Shown: positions 49,741-59,437 of the stretch, one piece after another | Position numbering within the stretch: the first letter of the stretch is position 1 | Layout of the letters: each line of letters starts with the position of its first letter | Assembly: GCF_026898155.1 (NCBI RefSeq) | Contig: NZ_CP114029.1 | Location: 3,018,001-3,082,000, forward strand | From: Jiella pelagia | GTDB lineage: Bacteria > Pseudomonadota > Alphaproteobacteria > Rhizobiales > Rhizobiaceae | Length of the DNA: 64,000 nt | Direction: 5' to 3' | Made by a program: the position numbers and the translations under genes | Notes under the pieces: generated by a model | Told to the model about the DNA's origin: nothing | What the model saw: the letters and a program-made list of their open reading frames with translations, nothing else | The model's database searches: none

Positions 49741-50907
49741 GCAAGGCACGCATCGTCGGCTGGTCGCACAGCCATTTCGGCAAGGTCGAGGCGCCCTCGA
49801 CGCAGGCTTTGATGGGCGAGGTCGTCGGCCCCGCCATCGCCCATGCCGGGATCGAGACGAGCGACGTCGACGGCATCTTCGTCGGCGTCATGAACAACGG
49901 CTTTTCCAAGCAGGATTTCCAGGGCGCCCTCGTCGGCATGGCCCATGAGGGCCTCGGCCAGGTGCCGGCGGTGCGCATGGAAAACGCCTGCGCCACCGGC
50001 TCTGCCGCCCTCTACACGGCGATGGACTTCATCGAATCCGGCCGGGGTCGCATCGCCGTCGTCGTCGGCGCGGAGAAGATGACGGCGATCCCGACCGTCG
50101 AGGTCGGCGACATTCTCCTCGGGGCCAGCTACCGCGAGGAGGAGGCCGAGGTCGAGGGCGGCTTTGCCGGCATCTTCGGCCGCATCGCCCAGACCTATTT
50201 CCAGAAATACGGCGACCGCTCGGAAGAGCCTCGCGATGATCGCCGCGAAGAACCACTCCAACGGCATGGCAAATCCCTTCGCCCACATGCGCAAGGATTT
50301 CGGCTTCGACTTCTGCAACACCGTCTCCGACAAGAACCCCTATGTCGCCGGGCCGCTCAGGCGCACCGACTGTTCGCTGGTGTCCGACGGCGCGGCGGCG
50401 ATCGTTCTCGCCGACGCGGAGACTGCCGAGACCCTCGAGCGCGCCATCGCCTTTAGGGCGCGGCGCCACGCCAACGACGTCCTCGCCATCTCGCGGCGCG
50501 ACCCGACCGAGTTTGCCGGCGCCCGCACGGCCTGGGCAAAGGCGCTTGAGGAGGCGGGGCTGACCCTCGACGATCTCGATCTGGTCGAGACCCATGACTG
50601 CTTCACCATCGCCGAGATGATCGAATACGAGGCGATGGGCCTCGCCAAGCGCGGCGAGGGCTACAAGGTCGTACGCGAGGGTATCACCCGCAAGGACGGC
50701 AGGCTGCCGGTCAATCCGTCGGGCGGCCTCAAGTCCAAGGGCCATCCAATCGGCGCCACCGGCGTGTCCATGCACGTCATGGCGTCGATGCAGCTGATGG
50801 GCGAGGCCGGCGACATGCAGATCAAGGACGCCAGGACCGCCGGCGTCTTCAACATGGGCGGCGCGGCGGTCGCCAACTACGTCTCGATCCTGGAGCGCGT
50901 GAAGTGA
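49737..50907 (+). CDS. Thiolase family acetyl-CoA acetyltransferase (SCP2-thiolase type)
   Basis: About 389 residues after correction. It belongs to the lipid-transfer/SCP2-thiolase branch rather than the PhbA type. Nucleophile Cys in RMENACATGSAALY near residue 88, ETHDCFTIAEMIEYEAMG near 285 and VNPSGGLKSKGHPIGATGVS near 330, where the His is in GHPIGA. The frame is lost at 50226-50232 (GAGCCTC); correction gives DRSEELAMIAAKNHSNGM. Its ATG overlaps the IclR stop and its stop overlaps the acyl-CoA ligase start. Presumably cleaves or condenses a branched or cyclic 3-oxoacyl-CoA. Confidence 0.9.
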
Positions 50908-52553
50908 TCGAGGCCGACCGGATGGCAGGCGACCTGATGGCCGGCGCGCCGAAGGGTGGCGTCGCGCCCCAATCGACACGGGTTTCCAACCTCGCCCATC
51001 TCGTCACCCGGGCGGCGCGCCGCCTCGGTGATCGGCTGGCCCTCGTCTGGGGCGACAAGACCTGGAGCTGGCGCGACTTCGACGCCCGCGTCAGCGCCAT
51101 GGCGATCGCGCTCAAGACGCGCTTCGGCGTGACGAAGGGGGATCGCATCCTCGTCCAGTCGCAGAACTGCAACCAGATGTTCGAGGCGATGTTCGCCTGC
51201 TTCCGGCTCGGCGCGGTCTATGTGCCGACCAACTTCCGCCAGACGCCGGAGGAGGTCGCCTTCCTGCTGGAGGCCAGCGGTGCGCGCGGGCTGATCTGCA
51301 ATGCGGCCTTTCCCGCTCATGCCGAGGCCTGCCGGCGATCGGAGCGCGCGCCGGATTTCACCATCGCCATCGGCGAGGCCGACTTCGGCAAGGAGTACGA
51401 TGCGCTGGTCGATGCCCATCTCGGGGAAGACGTCGCCAACGTCGCCGTCGACCGCGACGACCCGTGCTGGTTCTTTTTCACCTCCGGCACGACCGGGCGG
51501 CCGAAGGCGGCGGTGCTGACCCACGGCCAGATGGCCTTCGTCGCCGTCAACCATCTCAACGACCTGATGCCAGGCACCGGGCCGGACGACGTCTCGCTGG
51601 TCGTCGCGCCGCTATCTCATGGTGCCGGCGTTCATCAGCTCACGCAGGTCGCGGCCGGGGCGACGACGGTGCTGCTGCCGTCGGAGCGCTTCGACGTGGC
51701 CGAGGCGTGGGCCTTGGTGGAGCGCTACAAGATTTCCAACATGTTCACCGTGCCGACCATCGTGAAGCGGCTGGTCGAGCATCCGGCGGTGGACGATTTC
51801 GACCATTCTTCGCTCAGATACGTCATCTATGCCGGCGCGCCGATGTACCGGGCCGACCAGAAGCGGGCGCTGGAAAAACTCGGGCCCGTCATCGTCCAGT
51901 ATTTCGGCCTCGGCGAGGTCACCGGCAACATCACCGTCCTGCCCGGCGCCGAGCACAGCCTCGACGACGAAGCCGCCCGCCTCGGCACCTGCGGCTTCGA
52001 GCGCACCGGCATGGAGCTGTCGATCCAGGACGAGGCCGGCGCCGAGCTGCCGCTCGGCCAGACCGGCGAGATCTGCGTCACTGGGCCGGCGGTCTTCGCC
52101 GGCTATTACGACAACCCGGAAGCCAATGCGAAGGCCTTCCGCAACAGCTGGTTCCGCACCGGCGATCTCGGCCACCGGGACGAGGCGGGCTATCTCTACA
52201 TCACCGGCCGCGCCTCGGACATGTACATTTCCGGCGGCTCCAACGTCTATCCGCGCGAGATCGAGGAGAAGATCCTCGCCCATCCGAAGATCTCGGAAGC
52301 GGCGATCGTCGGCGTGCCGGACCCCGACTGGGGCGAGGTCGGCATCGCCGTCCTCGTGGCAGTGGCGGGCGAAACGGTGAGCGAAGCCGAGATCGGGGCG
52401 TTCCTTGCCGAGAAGATATCACGCTACAAGATGCCGAAGCGCTTCGTCTTTTTCGACGAGATGCCGAAATCGGCCTATGGCAAGATCACCAAGAAGCTGG
52501 TGCGCCAGGCGCTGGAAGAGCGCGGCGTGCTGACCACCGGGGCGGCCGCCTGA
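50904..52553 (+). CDS. AMP-binding acyl-CoA ligase
   Basis: 549 residues, ANL superfamily. P-loop FFFTSGTTGRPKAAVLTHG near residue 190, A5-type QYFGLGEVTGNI near 335, WFRTGDLGHRDEAGYLYITG near 415 with the conserved Asp, DMYISGGSNVYPREIEEKIL, and the C-terminal catalytic lysine in KSAYGKITKKLVRQAL near 530. GTG start overlaps the thiolase stop. It activates an organic acid, probably the one imported by the adjacent TRAP transporter. Confidence 0.91.
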   Translation: MIEADRMAGDLMAGAPKGGVAPQSTRVSNLAHLVTRAARRLGDRLALVWGDKTWSWRDFDARVSAMAIALKTRFGVTKGDRILVQSQNCNQMFEAMFACFRLGAVYVPTNFRQTPEEVAFLLEASGARGLICNAAFPAHAEACRRSERAPDFTIAIGEADFGKEYDALVDAHLGEDVANVAVDRDDPCWFFFTSGTTGRPKAAVLTHGQMAFVAVNHLNDLMPGTGPDDVSLVVAPLSHGAGVHQLTQVAAGATTVLLPSERFDVAEAWALVERYKISNMFTVPTIVKRLVEHPAVDDFDHSSLRYVIYAGAPMYRADQKRALEKLGPVIVQYFGLGEVTGNITVLPGAEHSLDDEAARLGTCGFERTGMELSIQDEAGAELPLGQTGEICVTGPAVFAGYYDNPEANAKAFRNSWFRTGDLGHRDEAGYLYITGRASDMYISGGSNVYPREIEEKILAHPKISEAAIVGVPDPDWGEVGIAVLVAVAGETVSEAEIGAFLAEKISRYKMPKRFVFFDEMPKSAYGKITKKLVRQALEERGVLTTGAAA

Positions 52554-52554
52554 G

Positions 52555-53427
52555 ATGGCCGAGGCGATGCGGACGATCCGCCATCCCGGGCCCACTGCGC
52601 CGGTCCGCCATGCGAAGGCCTGGGGCGAGGCGGCGGCGCTGGAATTCACCATAGCGCCCGGCGAGACCATGGAGGCGGGCCTCGGCCGCGGCGTCGCGGA
52701 AGCCGGCTGCAACGCCGCCTATGTCTCCCTGCAAGGCGCGCGGCTGAACCCGTTCCGCTATGTCATGCCGGCCGGCTCCCCCGGCCCAAGCCATGCGGCC
52801 TGGTATTCGCGGACCTTTGCGCCGGAGGGCGTCGTCACCGTGACCGAGGCCGGCGCCATCGTCGGCCGCCGCGATGGCGCGCCTTTCGTGCATTGCCACG
52901 GCGCGTGGCGCGCGGAGGACGAACCGCTCGCCATGGGGCACATGCTGCCGCCGGACAGCGTCGCCGCCGAGCCGGTTAGGGTGACAGGGGTCGGCCTTCG
53001 CGGCGCGGCGTTCGAATCCCGGCAGGACGACGAGACGAACTTCCGCCTGTTCGCCGCGGAACCGTCCGAACATGGCTCGCCGGGCGAGGCTGGCCAACCG
53101 ACGGACGCTCCCCGAGCCCTCGCTCTGACGCTCAGGCCGAACCAGGACGTCTGCCACGCGATCGAAGCCGTCTGCCGAAACGAGCGTATCACTCGCGCCC
53201 GCATCCACGGCATCGGCAGCCTCAACGAGGCGCGCTTCGAGGACGGGCCGCCGATGGCCTCCTACGCCTCCGAACTCCTGATCCGCGACGGGCGGCTGGA
53301 GGGTGGGCGTGTCCGGCTCGACGTCGCGGTCGTCGCCATGGACGGAGCGATCTTCGAGGGCGTGCTGGTGCGCGGCGACAATCCGGTCTGCGTGACGTTC
53401 GAGCTGGTGGTGGTGCCGGAGGGGTGA
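52555..53427 (+). CDS. Tandem PCC (DUF296)-domain protein
   Basis: 290 residues made of two PCC/DUF296-like modules (about 25-140 and 185-285). The first keeps histidines in PFVHCHGAWRAED near residue 105 and the characteristic GHMLPPDSVAAEPVRVTGVG. The second resembles the module end (FEGVLVRGDNPVCVTFELVV) but has lost the histidine row (LDVAVVAMDG), so only one site is likely to bind metal. The module occurs in plant AT-hook proteins and in bacterial proteins of unknown function. Starts 2 nt after the ligase stop and is therefore in the operon. Confidence 0.78.
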   Translation: MAEAMRTIRHPGPTAPVRHAKAWGEAAALEFTIAPGETMEAGLGRGVAEAGCNAAYVSLQGARLNPFRYVMPAGSPGPSHAAWYSRTFAPEGVVTVTEAGAIVGRRDGAPFVHCHGAWRAEDEPLAMGHMLPPDSVAAEPVRVTGVGLRGAAFESRQDDETNFRLFAAEPSEHGSPGEAGQPTDAPRALALTLRPNQDVCHAIEAVCRNERITRARIHGIGSLNEARFEDGPPMASYASELLIRDGRLEGGRVRLDVAVVAMDGAIFEGVLVRGDNPVCVTFELVVVPEG

Positions 53428-53466
53428 GGGCATCTTGGCGGCATGCTGGGTGGTGGATGTGCCGAG

Positions 53467-53670
53467 GCACCCCCCTCTGCCCTGCCGGGCATTTCCCCCA
53501 CAAGGGGGGAGATCGGCAGCTTCGGCCGCGTCGCCTGGCAGTCGGGTGCTGCTGGGCATCGGCGAGTGGATAGTTCGCACGGAAATGTCGTGTCCGAAAA
53601 TGGCATGAGACTCCGAACACGATCGATCTCCCCCCTCGTGGGGGAGATGCCGGCAGGCAGAGGGGGGTAA
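53467..53670. repeat. MITE-like inverted-repeat element B
   Basis: The left arm (53467-53514; contains CCCCCTCTGCCCTGCCGGGC and CCCCCACAAGGGGGGAGATC) and the right arm (53624-53670; contains GATCTCCCCCCTCGTGGGGG and GCCGGCAGGCAGAGGGGGGT) are inverted copies flanking about 110 nt. It separates the PCC gene from the SDR gene. The arms share the CCCTYGTGGGRGA theme of element A. Confidence 0.7.
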
Positions 53671-53722
53671 CCGGATGCGCAACGTCTCCGGTCTGCGCCG
53701 AATTACATGGAGACAGCATCAA

Positions 53723-54506
53723 ATGACACAATCCACCAAAGTCGCGCTGGTCACCGGCGCGGCACGGGGCATCGGCCTCGCTACGGCGAAGCGCTTTCTG
53801 GAGGAGGGCTGGCGCGTCGCGCTGCTCGACATCGACGGCGAGGCGCAGGAGGCCGCCGTCGAAGCGCTGGATCGGCCCGACGACACCATGGCGATCGCCG
53901 CCGACGTTTCCGACCCCGGGGCCGTGGCGCGATCGGTCGCCGCCACCGAGGCGTGCTTCGGCCGGATCGACGCCCTCGTCAACAATGCCGGCACCGCCGT
54001 CTTCAAGCCGCTGCTTGAAACCACCCATGAGGAGTGGCAGCGGGTTCTGGCGGTCAATCTCGGCGGGCCGTTCCTGATGACCAACGCCGCCGCGCCCATC
54101 ATGGCGAAGACCGGGGGCGGGGCGATCGTCAACATCACCTCGATCTCCGGCTTCCGGGCCTCCACCCTGCGCGTCGCCTACGGCACGTCCAAGGCGGGGC
54201 TGAAGCATCTGACCAAGCAGCAGGCGGTGGAGCCTCGCCCATCTCGGCATTCGCGTCAACGCCGTCGCGCCCGGCCCGGTCGACACGGCGATGGCCAAGG
54301 CCGTCCACAGCGACGCGATCCGCGCCGACTATCGCGACACGATTCCGTTGGAGCGCTACGGCCTCGAAGAGGAACTCGCCGATGCGATCTTCTATCTCTG
54401 CTCGCCGCGTTCGAGCTACGTCACCGGCCAGATCCTCGGCGTCGACGGTGGCTTCGATGCGACCGGCATCGGCCTGCCGACACTGCGGCGCGACCTGCCG
54501 GGATGA
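53723..54506 (+). CDS. SDR family oxidoreductase
   Basis: 260 residues after correction. Cofactor motif TGAARGIGLATAKRFL near residue 10, LVNNAGTAVF near 88, catalytic Ser in ITSISGF near 139 and Tyr/Lys in YGTSKAG near 152-158. The aspartate after strand 2 (LLDIDGEA) suggests NAD preference. The frame is lost at 54230-54236 (GAGCCTC); correction gives KQQAVELAHLGIRVNAVAPG. Follows the acyl-CoA module on the same strand, but element B intervenes, so cotranscription is uncertain. Confidence 0.9.
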
Positions 54507-54776
54507 TCGCGCCCGGGGTCGGCATCCGCGCTTCGCCTATCGTGGCGAGAGATGGTTGTCGCACCGTTCCGGTGCGGCCTTGTCCGACGTCTTTTCCGAT
54601 CGTCAGGACCGTGCGCTGCGTCTCACCGGATGCGGGTGACTAAAAGTTGCGTCACCCGATATTGCGCGTCATGAATTGTGCGAGGGCAGAAGCAGCGCCG
54701 CGTCCCAGCCCGCGGACCGCGGAGGATGAGCCACCGCGGCCGAGGCAACGGCTTTGCCCTCGAAGGAGTGACGGCT

Positions 54777-54866
54777 ATGTGGATGATTCCGCTGACCGTC
54801 GTGCTGAAGATGAAACGAACCCGGACCGGTTGGGAAATCGAACTCCGGGTTCGCCTCTTCATCTAA
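54777..54866 (+). CDS. Putative 29-residue small protein
   Basis: An ATG with an AAGGAG Shine-Dalgarno 8 nt upstream opens a short frame (MWMIPLTVVLKMKRTR...). It has a hydrophobic N-terminal half and a basic C-terminal half and ends at TAA 54864-54866. Short amphipathic or membrane peptides of this kind are plausible, but nothing is recognised. Confidence 0.35.
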   Translation: MWMIPLTVVLKMKRTRTGWEIELRVRLFI

Positions 54867-55047
54867 GGCACAGGGGGTCGGAGCTGATGCTCCGGCTCCC
54901 GCTCTTTAAATATATTGCAGATCAGCCCGAACGGCAACTCTGGGGGTCAGTCGGCATCGGGCTCGTCAGGGCTCCCACGCCAAGTCGCCTCTCTGCATCG
55001 CCCCGCGGCTGCCAGCATCCACCCCATTCTTCTGATAGTCTCGCCCG

Positions 55048-55989
55048 ATGACCGATGCACCTTCCGACGGCTCGCAGGAGCCGGAATTCACCACCGCCTT
55101 CGACCCCCACTATGGCCGCGCCGTCGAGGTCTCGCCCGGCATCCTCCGGGTGACGGCCGACAATCCGTCGCCTTTCACATTCGCCGGGACGAACAGCTAT
55201 GTCGTCGGCGAGGAGGGCCGCTGCTTCGTCGTCGATCCGGGCCCGGCGGACGAGGCGCATCTTGCGGCATTGCTCGACGCCGTCGGCGGACGGCCGGTCG
55301 ACGCCGTGGTCCTGACCCATTCGCATTCCGATCATTCGGCGCTGGCGAACGAATTTTCATCGCGAGTTTCAGCGCCGCTTTGCGGTGCGCGACCGGCCGC
55401 TGTTGCGGAAGGCGAGGCCGTGCACCGTCTCGACGCGCCCACAGAGCGCGGCATCACCTATTCGCGCCATCTGGAAGATGGTGAAACGCTGCATCTTGGC
55501 GGCTTCGCCGTCGAGGTGATCTCGACGCCCGGCCACGCCTCGGACCATGTGGCTCTGGCGCTCCCGGAAGCCCGCATCCTTTTGTCCGGCGATCACGTCA
55601 TGGCCTGGTCGACCAGCGTCGTCGCGCCGCCGGACGGGGCGATGGGCGACTACATGGCCTCGCTGCAAAAGCTGCTCGGCCGGCCAGAGACCCGATACCT
55701 TCCGGGGCATGGCGGGCCGGTGGAGCGGCCGGAACGGTTCGTCCGCGCGCTGATCCATCACCGGCGCATGCGCGAGGCGGCGATCCTCGGGCGTTTGGAG
55801 GCCGGTGAAGAGACGATCCCGGCCATCGTCGCGGCGATCTATCCCGACCTCGACCCCAGGCTCTTCGGCGCTGCCGGCATGTCGGTGCGGGCGCATCTTC
55901 TGGAACTCGAAAAGCGGGGGACGGTGAGACAGCAATCGCCCACGAAGGGCGAGACGGGCGACCGCATCTATCGTCTCGCCGCCAGATAA
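55048..55989 (+). CDS. Metallo-beta-lactamase fold hydrolase (LACTB2/glyoxalase II-like)
   Basis: 313 residues. The metal-binding motif is THSHSDHSAL near residue 91 (H-x-H-x-D-H), followed by STPGHASDHVALAL near 165, LLSGDHVMAW with the bridging Asp near 177 and LPGHGGPVERPERFV near 218. The C-terminal 70 residues form a winged-helix-like extension, as in LACTB2-type RNases and hydrolases. Cytoplasmic. Substrate not assignable from sequence. Confidence 0.88.
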   Translation: MTDAPSDGSQEPEFTTAFDPHYGRAVEVSPGILRVTADNPSPFTFAGTNSYVVGEEGRCFVVDPGPADEAHLAALLDAVGGRPVDAVVLTHSHSDHSALANEFSSRVSAPLCGARPAAVAEGEAVHRLDAPTERGITYSRHLEDGETLHLGGFAVEVISTPGHASDHVALALPEARILLSGDHVMAWSTSVVAPPDGAMGDYMASLQKLLGRPETRYLPGHGGPVERPERFVRALIHHRRMREAAILGRLEAGEETIPAIVAAIYPDLDPRLFGAAGMSVRAHLLELEKRGTVRQQSPTKGETGDRIYRLAAR

Positions 55990-56073
55990 CGGCGAGGGTG
56001 GGTGAACATCGCGATATGCTCGACGGGCGTCCGAGCCTCGCCCGGCATGACGGGGTTAGCTTGAACTGGGCGT

Positions 56074-56994
56074 TCAGGGCGCGGTCGAGACCTGACCGGC
56101 CAGTGACTCGTCGAGATCGCTGAAGAAGCTTTCCAGGAAGCGCCGGTTCTGGCCGAAGTCGACGTCCATTTCCCGCGATGTCGAGCGGGCGTCGACGAAG
56201 GTCTCGTTGCCGTCCTCGACGACGCGGACAGTCACCGTGCTCGGCAGGCCGAGGAGGAAATCGCGCGCCGTTGCCGCGATGGTATACTGGTCGCTGTCGC
56301 GTGTTCCGACGAGGTCGGCGGCGCTCAGCTGTTCGGCCTGTTCGCGAAACGTCGGAAGCGGCACGTCGACGGTCCCGCTGACGCCGAGATCGCCGGCTTC
56401 CGCTTCGCTCGGCTGGTCGTTCGGATCGCCGAGCGTGACGTCGTCGACCTTCCACGTCTTGTCGGCGAGGACGAGGCGGACGGCCTTGTAGATTTCCGGA
56501 GCGGCCGCGAGATAGCGCCGGCCGGTGACGACGCTCGGCGGATCCTCGGCGCTGATCGCCTGCTGCCATCGCGGCACCGCGCTGCTGGTCGAGGCGATCA
56601 CCGCGGCGACGGCGTCCGGCTCCATGCCCTCGGTATAGGCGATGTTGGCGCGGGGATTTTCGGCCGCAAGAAAGGCCGCGAAGGCAAAGGGCGCAAGCGC
56701 GATGATCGACAGCGCGAAAGCGCCGATCGCCCTGCCGCCGCCGAGAAGGCCGGAGAACCACACTCTGACGAGGCCGTAGACGGCCATCAGAAAGGCGGTG
56801 GCGGCCATCACCGCCGCCAGCAGCAGGAGCGCTGCAAGGCCCTGCGGGTCGATGCCACCGAAGCGGAAGACCGCAAAACCGGCGACGAGGACGACGATCG
56901 CGAACAGTGCCAGCCAGCGGGCGAAGCCGGCAAGCTTCAGCCGCTTGTGCACGTAATGGCCGGAAACCGGCAGATTGCCGAATGCCATCGTCAT
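56074..56994 (-). CDS. Membrane protein with DUF1499 domain
   Basis: 306 residues. Three hydrophobic helices at about 25-45, 55-75 and 85-110 precede a DUF1499 domain (about 160-295: RRYLAAAPEIYKAVRLVLAD, FREQAEQLSAADLVGTRDSD, and terminal DVDFGQNRRFLESFFSDLD). DUF1499 domains are of unknown function. The ATG at 56994 is chosen over an adjoining TTG. The 183 nt separating it from the acyl-CoA synthetase gene hold nothing recognised. Confidence 0.85.
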   Translation of the reverse strand: MTMAFGNLPVSGHYVHKRLKLAGFARWLALFAIVVLVAGFAVFRFGGIDPQGLAALLLLAAVMAATAFLMAVYGLVRVWFSGLLGGGRAIGAFALSIIALAPFAFAAFLAAENPRANIAYTEGMEPDAVAAVIASTSSAVPRWQQAISAEDPPSVVTGRRYLAAAPEIYKAVRLVLADKTWKVDDVTLGDPNDQPSEAEAGDLGVSGTVDVPLPTFREQAEQLSAADLVGTRDSDQYTIAATARDFLLGLPSTVTVRVVEDGNETFVDARSTSREMDVDFGQNRRFLESFFSDLDESLAGQVSTAP

Positions 56995-57180
56995 CAAACG
57001 CGCCCGTGGAAATTCATGCCCATCATCTTAGGGCATGACGGGCGGAGCAAGAAGGGGAAAGTCCGATCCGCTTCGAGCAAGACCCCCGCGCTCCCCACGA
57101 GGCGGTTTTCCGACAGCCAACCCGCTTCGGCTTCCAGCCGCAGAGATGGCTGCGGGCGCTCGCAATCCTGGATGCCAGAT

Positions 57181-58809
57181 TCACGCCGTCGGCAGCACGT
57201 AGCCGCGAAACTCGTCCCTGAGCGCCGTCTTGCGGATCTTGCCGGCCGCCGTGTGCGGGATCTCGTCGACGAAGACGACGTCGTCCGGCATCCACCACTT
57301 GGCGATCTTGCCGTCGAGGTAACCGAGCACGTCCTCCTTGGTCGGGTCGCGGCCCTCCCGCCTGACGCAGACGAGCAGCGGCCGCTCGTCCCATTTCGGA
57401 TGGGAAAGGCCGATGACCGCCGCCTCGGCGACGTCGGGATGGCCGACGGCGATGTTCTCGATCTCGATGGAGGAGATCCACTCGCCGCCGGATTTGATCA
57501 CGTCCTTCGCCCGGTCGGTGATCTTCATGTAGCCGTGCGGGTCGATGTGGGCGACGTCGCCGGTGTCGAACCAGCGCTCGTCGTCGAAGAGTTCGGCCCC
57601 CTGGTCCTTATAGTAGGCTTTGGCGACGGCGGGGCCGCGCACTTTCAGCCGGCCGAAGGTCTTGCCGTCGCGCGGCAGCGTGCGGTTCTCGTCGTCCGTC
57701 ACCTTCATCTCAACGCCGAAGGGCGGAAACCCTTGCGTCTCCTCGACGGCGAGAAGTTCGTCGCCGGTGAGATCGGCATATTCCGGCTTGATGGCGCAGA
57801 GCGTGCCGAGCGGGCTCATTTCGGTCATGCCCCAGGCATGGACGACCTGCGCGCCGTAGCGGTTCTGGAAGGCGTCGATGACCCGGCGCGGGCATGCCGA
57901 GCCGCCGATGATGACGCGCTCGAGGTCCGGCAGCTCGCCGCCATGGGCTTCGAGATGCTGCAAGAGCATCAGCCAGACGGTCGGCACCGCGGCGGTGCAG
58001 GTTACCCGCTCTTCGGTGAGAAGCTGGTAGACCGACGCGCCGTCCATCTTCGGCCCAGGCATCACCAGCGTCGCGCCGGTCATCGGCGTCGTCAGGGCGA
58101 TGCCCCAGCCATTGGCGTGGAACAGCGGCACGATCGGCAGCATGCGCGACGACGAGGAGATGTTCATCGCGTCCGGCGCCTGGGCGATCATCGAATGCAG
58201 GACGTTGGAGCGGTGGGAATAGACGACACCCTTGGGGTTGCCTGTCGTGCCGGAGGTGTAGCACATGCCCGCCGCGGTGTTCTCATCGAACTCCTTCCAG
58301 ACGAAGTCGCCGTCGGCGCCCTTCAGCCACTCCTCATAGGCGACGGCGCCCGGAAGCTTGGTCTCGGGCATGTGCTCGGCATCGGTGAGGACGATGACCT
58401 TCTTCAGGCTCGCCACCTTCGGCGCCAGCGCCTCGATCAGCGGCAGGAAGGTCAGGTCGACGAAGAGGAGCTTGTCCTCGGCGTCGTTCATGATCCAGGC
58501 GAGCTGTTCGGGGAACAGCCGCGGGTTCAGCGTGTGGTAGATCGCCCCGACGCCCATGATGCCGTACCAGCATTCGAGATGGCGCCAGGTGTTCCACGCC
58601 ATGGTGGCGATGCGGTCGCCGAGGCCGTAGCCCTCGCGCTCCAGAAGCTGGGCGATCTTCAGCGCCCGCTGGCGGACCTCGCGGTAGTTCGTGCGGTGCA
58701 TCGGCCCCTCGACCGAGCGGCTGACGACCTCGCGCAGCGGGTGCTCGTTCGCCGCGTGGTCGATCACCTTCGAGCACAGAAGCGGCCAGTCCTGCATCAA
58801 TCCGCGCAT
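57181..58809 (-). CDS. Long- or medium-chain acyl-CoA synthetase
   Basis: 542 residues, ANL superfamily, of the AlkK/medium-chain type. P-loop [19 protein letters not shown] near residue 185, [16 protein letters not shown] near 330, [20 protein letters not shown] near 410, [20 protein letters not shown] near 430 and catalytic lysine in [14 protein letters not shown] near 525. Activates fatty acids for beta-oxidation or PHA metabolism. ATG at 58809. Divergent from the small acidic protein gene. Confidence 0.92.
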   Translation of the reverse strand: MRGLMQDWPLLCSKVIDHAANEHPLREVVSRSVEGPMHRTNYREVRQRALKIAQLLEREGYGLGDRIATMAWNTWRHLECWYGIMGVGAIYHTLNPRLFPEQLAWIMNDAEDKLLFVDLTFLPLIEALAPKVASLKKVIVLTDAEHMPETKLPGAVAYEEWLKGADGDFVWKEFDENTAAGMCYTSGTTGNPKGVVYSHRSNVLHSMIAQAPDAMNISSSSRMLPIVPLFHANGWGIALTTPMTGATLVMPGPKMDGASVYQLLTEERVTCTAAVPTVWLMLLQHLEAHGGELPDLERVIIGGSACPRRVIDAFQNRYGAQVVHAWGMTEMSPLGTLCAIKPEYADLTGDELLAVEETQGFPPFGVEMKVTDDENRTLPRDGKTFGRLKVRGPAVAKAYYKDQGAELFDDERWFDTGDVAHIDPHGYMKITDRAKDVIKSGGEWISSIEIENIAVGHPDVAEAAVIGLSHPKWDERPLLVCVRREGRDPTKEDVLGYLDGKIAKWWMPDDVVFVDEIPHTAAGKIRKTALRDEFRGYVLPTA

Positions 58810-58980
58810 GCGTTTTTTCCTCCCCGCATCGGCTCAAGGCTCTCTTTTGGCCCTGCTTGTCCTATCCGCACAGTGTCGCGAATCGAAGCGCCTTGTCCAG
58901 TCGCGCGCAGGTGGTCAAAGTTTGGACATTTCGCGCCGTCACAAACGCCGCCAAGGGTCGAAAAACACGAGGGGTTCGAC

Positions 58981-59394
58981 ATGCAGATGGATCAGGCGGT
59001 CGAGGGCGACCCGTTCGAGGCGGGCGAGGGCGTCGAGGCGGTCGAGTTCGAGCTGGCGCTCGGCGCGAGCGACATCGGCGAAACCAGGTTCGAGGATTGC
59101 GTGCGGCATGCCGCGGAGATGATCGGCGGCGAATTCCTCTTCGCCATGCCGTCGGACGCGTCCTTCGAGGATGCCAGCGAGATCGCGGCGATCCACATGG
59201 GCGAGACGGGCGAGAGCCGCGGGCGGGTGTTTTTCGCCGTCCTCAACGCCGAAGGCGACATGATACGCGTGGCCGATCGCGAGGAGGTCGGCGATCGCTT
59301 CTACGGCTTCGCGCGCGCCTTCGTCGGGGTCCTGTCGCGCATCCGCGACGAGATGCCGTCCTTCGGACAGATGGAGCCGGAAGGCGAGGCCTGA
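58981..59394 (+). CDS. Acidic hypothetical protein
   Basis: 137 residues, strongly acidic, no signal peptide or membrane segment. The N-terminal 25 residues are Glu/Gly/Val-rich and probably disordered; the rest looks globular (FEDCVRHAAEMIGGEFLFAM, GRVFFAVLNAEGDMIRVADR, FYGFARAFVGVLSRIRDEM). A GAGGGG Shine-Dalgarno precedes the ATG. No family recognised. Convergent with the nrsF-like gene. Confidence 0.7.
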   Translation: MQMDQAVEGDPFEAGEGVEAVEFELALGASDIGETRFEDCVRHAAEMIGGEFLFAMPSDASFEDASEIAAIHMGETGESRGRVFFAVLNAEGDMIRVADREEVGDRFYGFARAFVGVLSRIRDEMPSFGQMEPEGEA

Positions 59395-59437
59395 CCTCCT
59401 CGGTAACTACCGGCCGGCAGGTCCTCGCCCGCCGGCG

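Noticed and set aside
56026..56046. GAGCCTC near 56034 as an error site
   Set aside because: It lies in the intergenic interval after the metallo-beta-lactamase gene, so no frame evidence is available.
56947..59394. An 815-residue open frame antisense to the acyl-CoA synthetase
   Set aside because: Its last 137 codons are the true small acidic protein; the rest mirrors the ANL enzyme gene.
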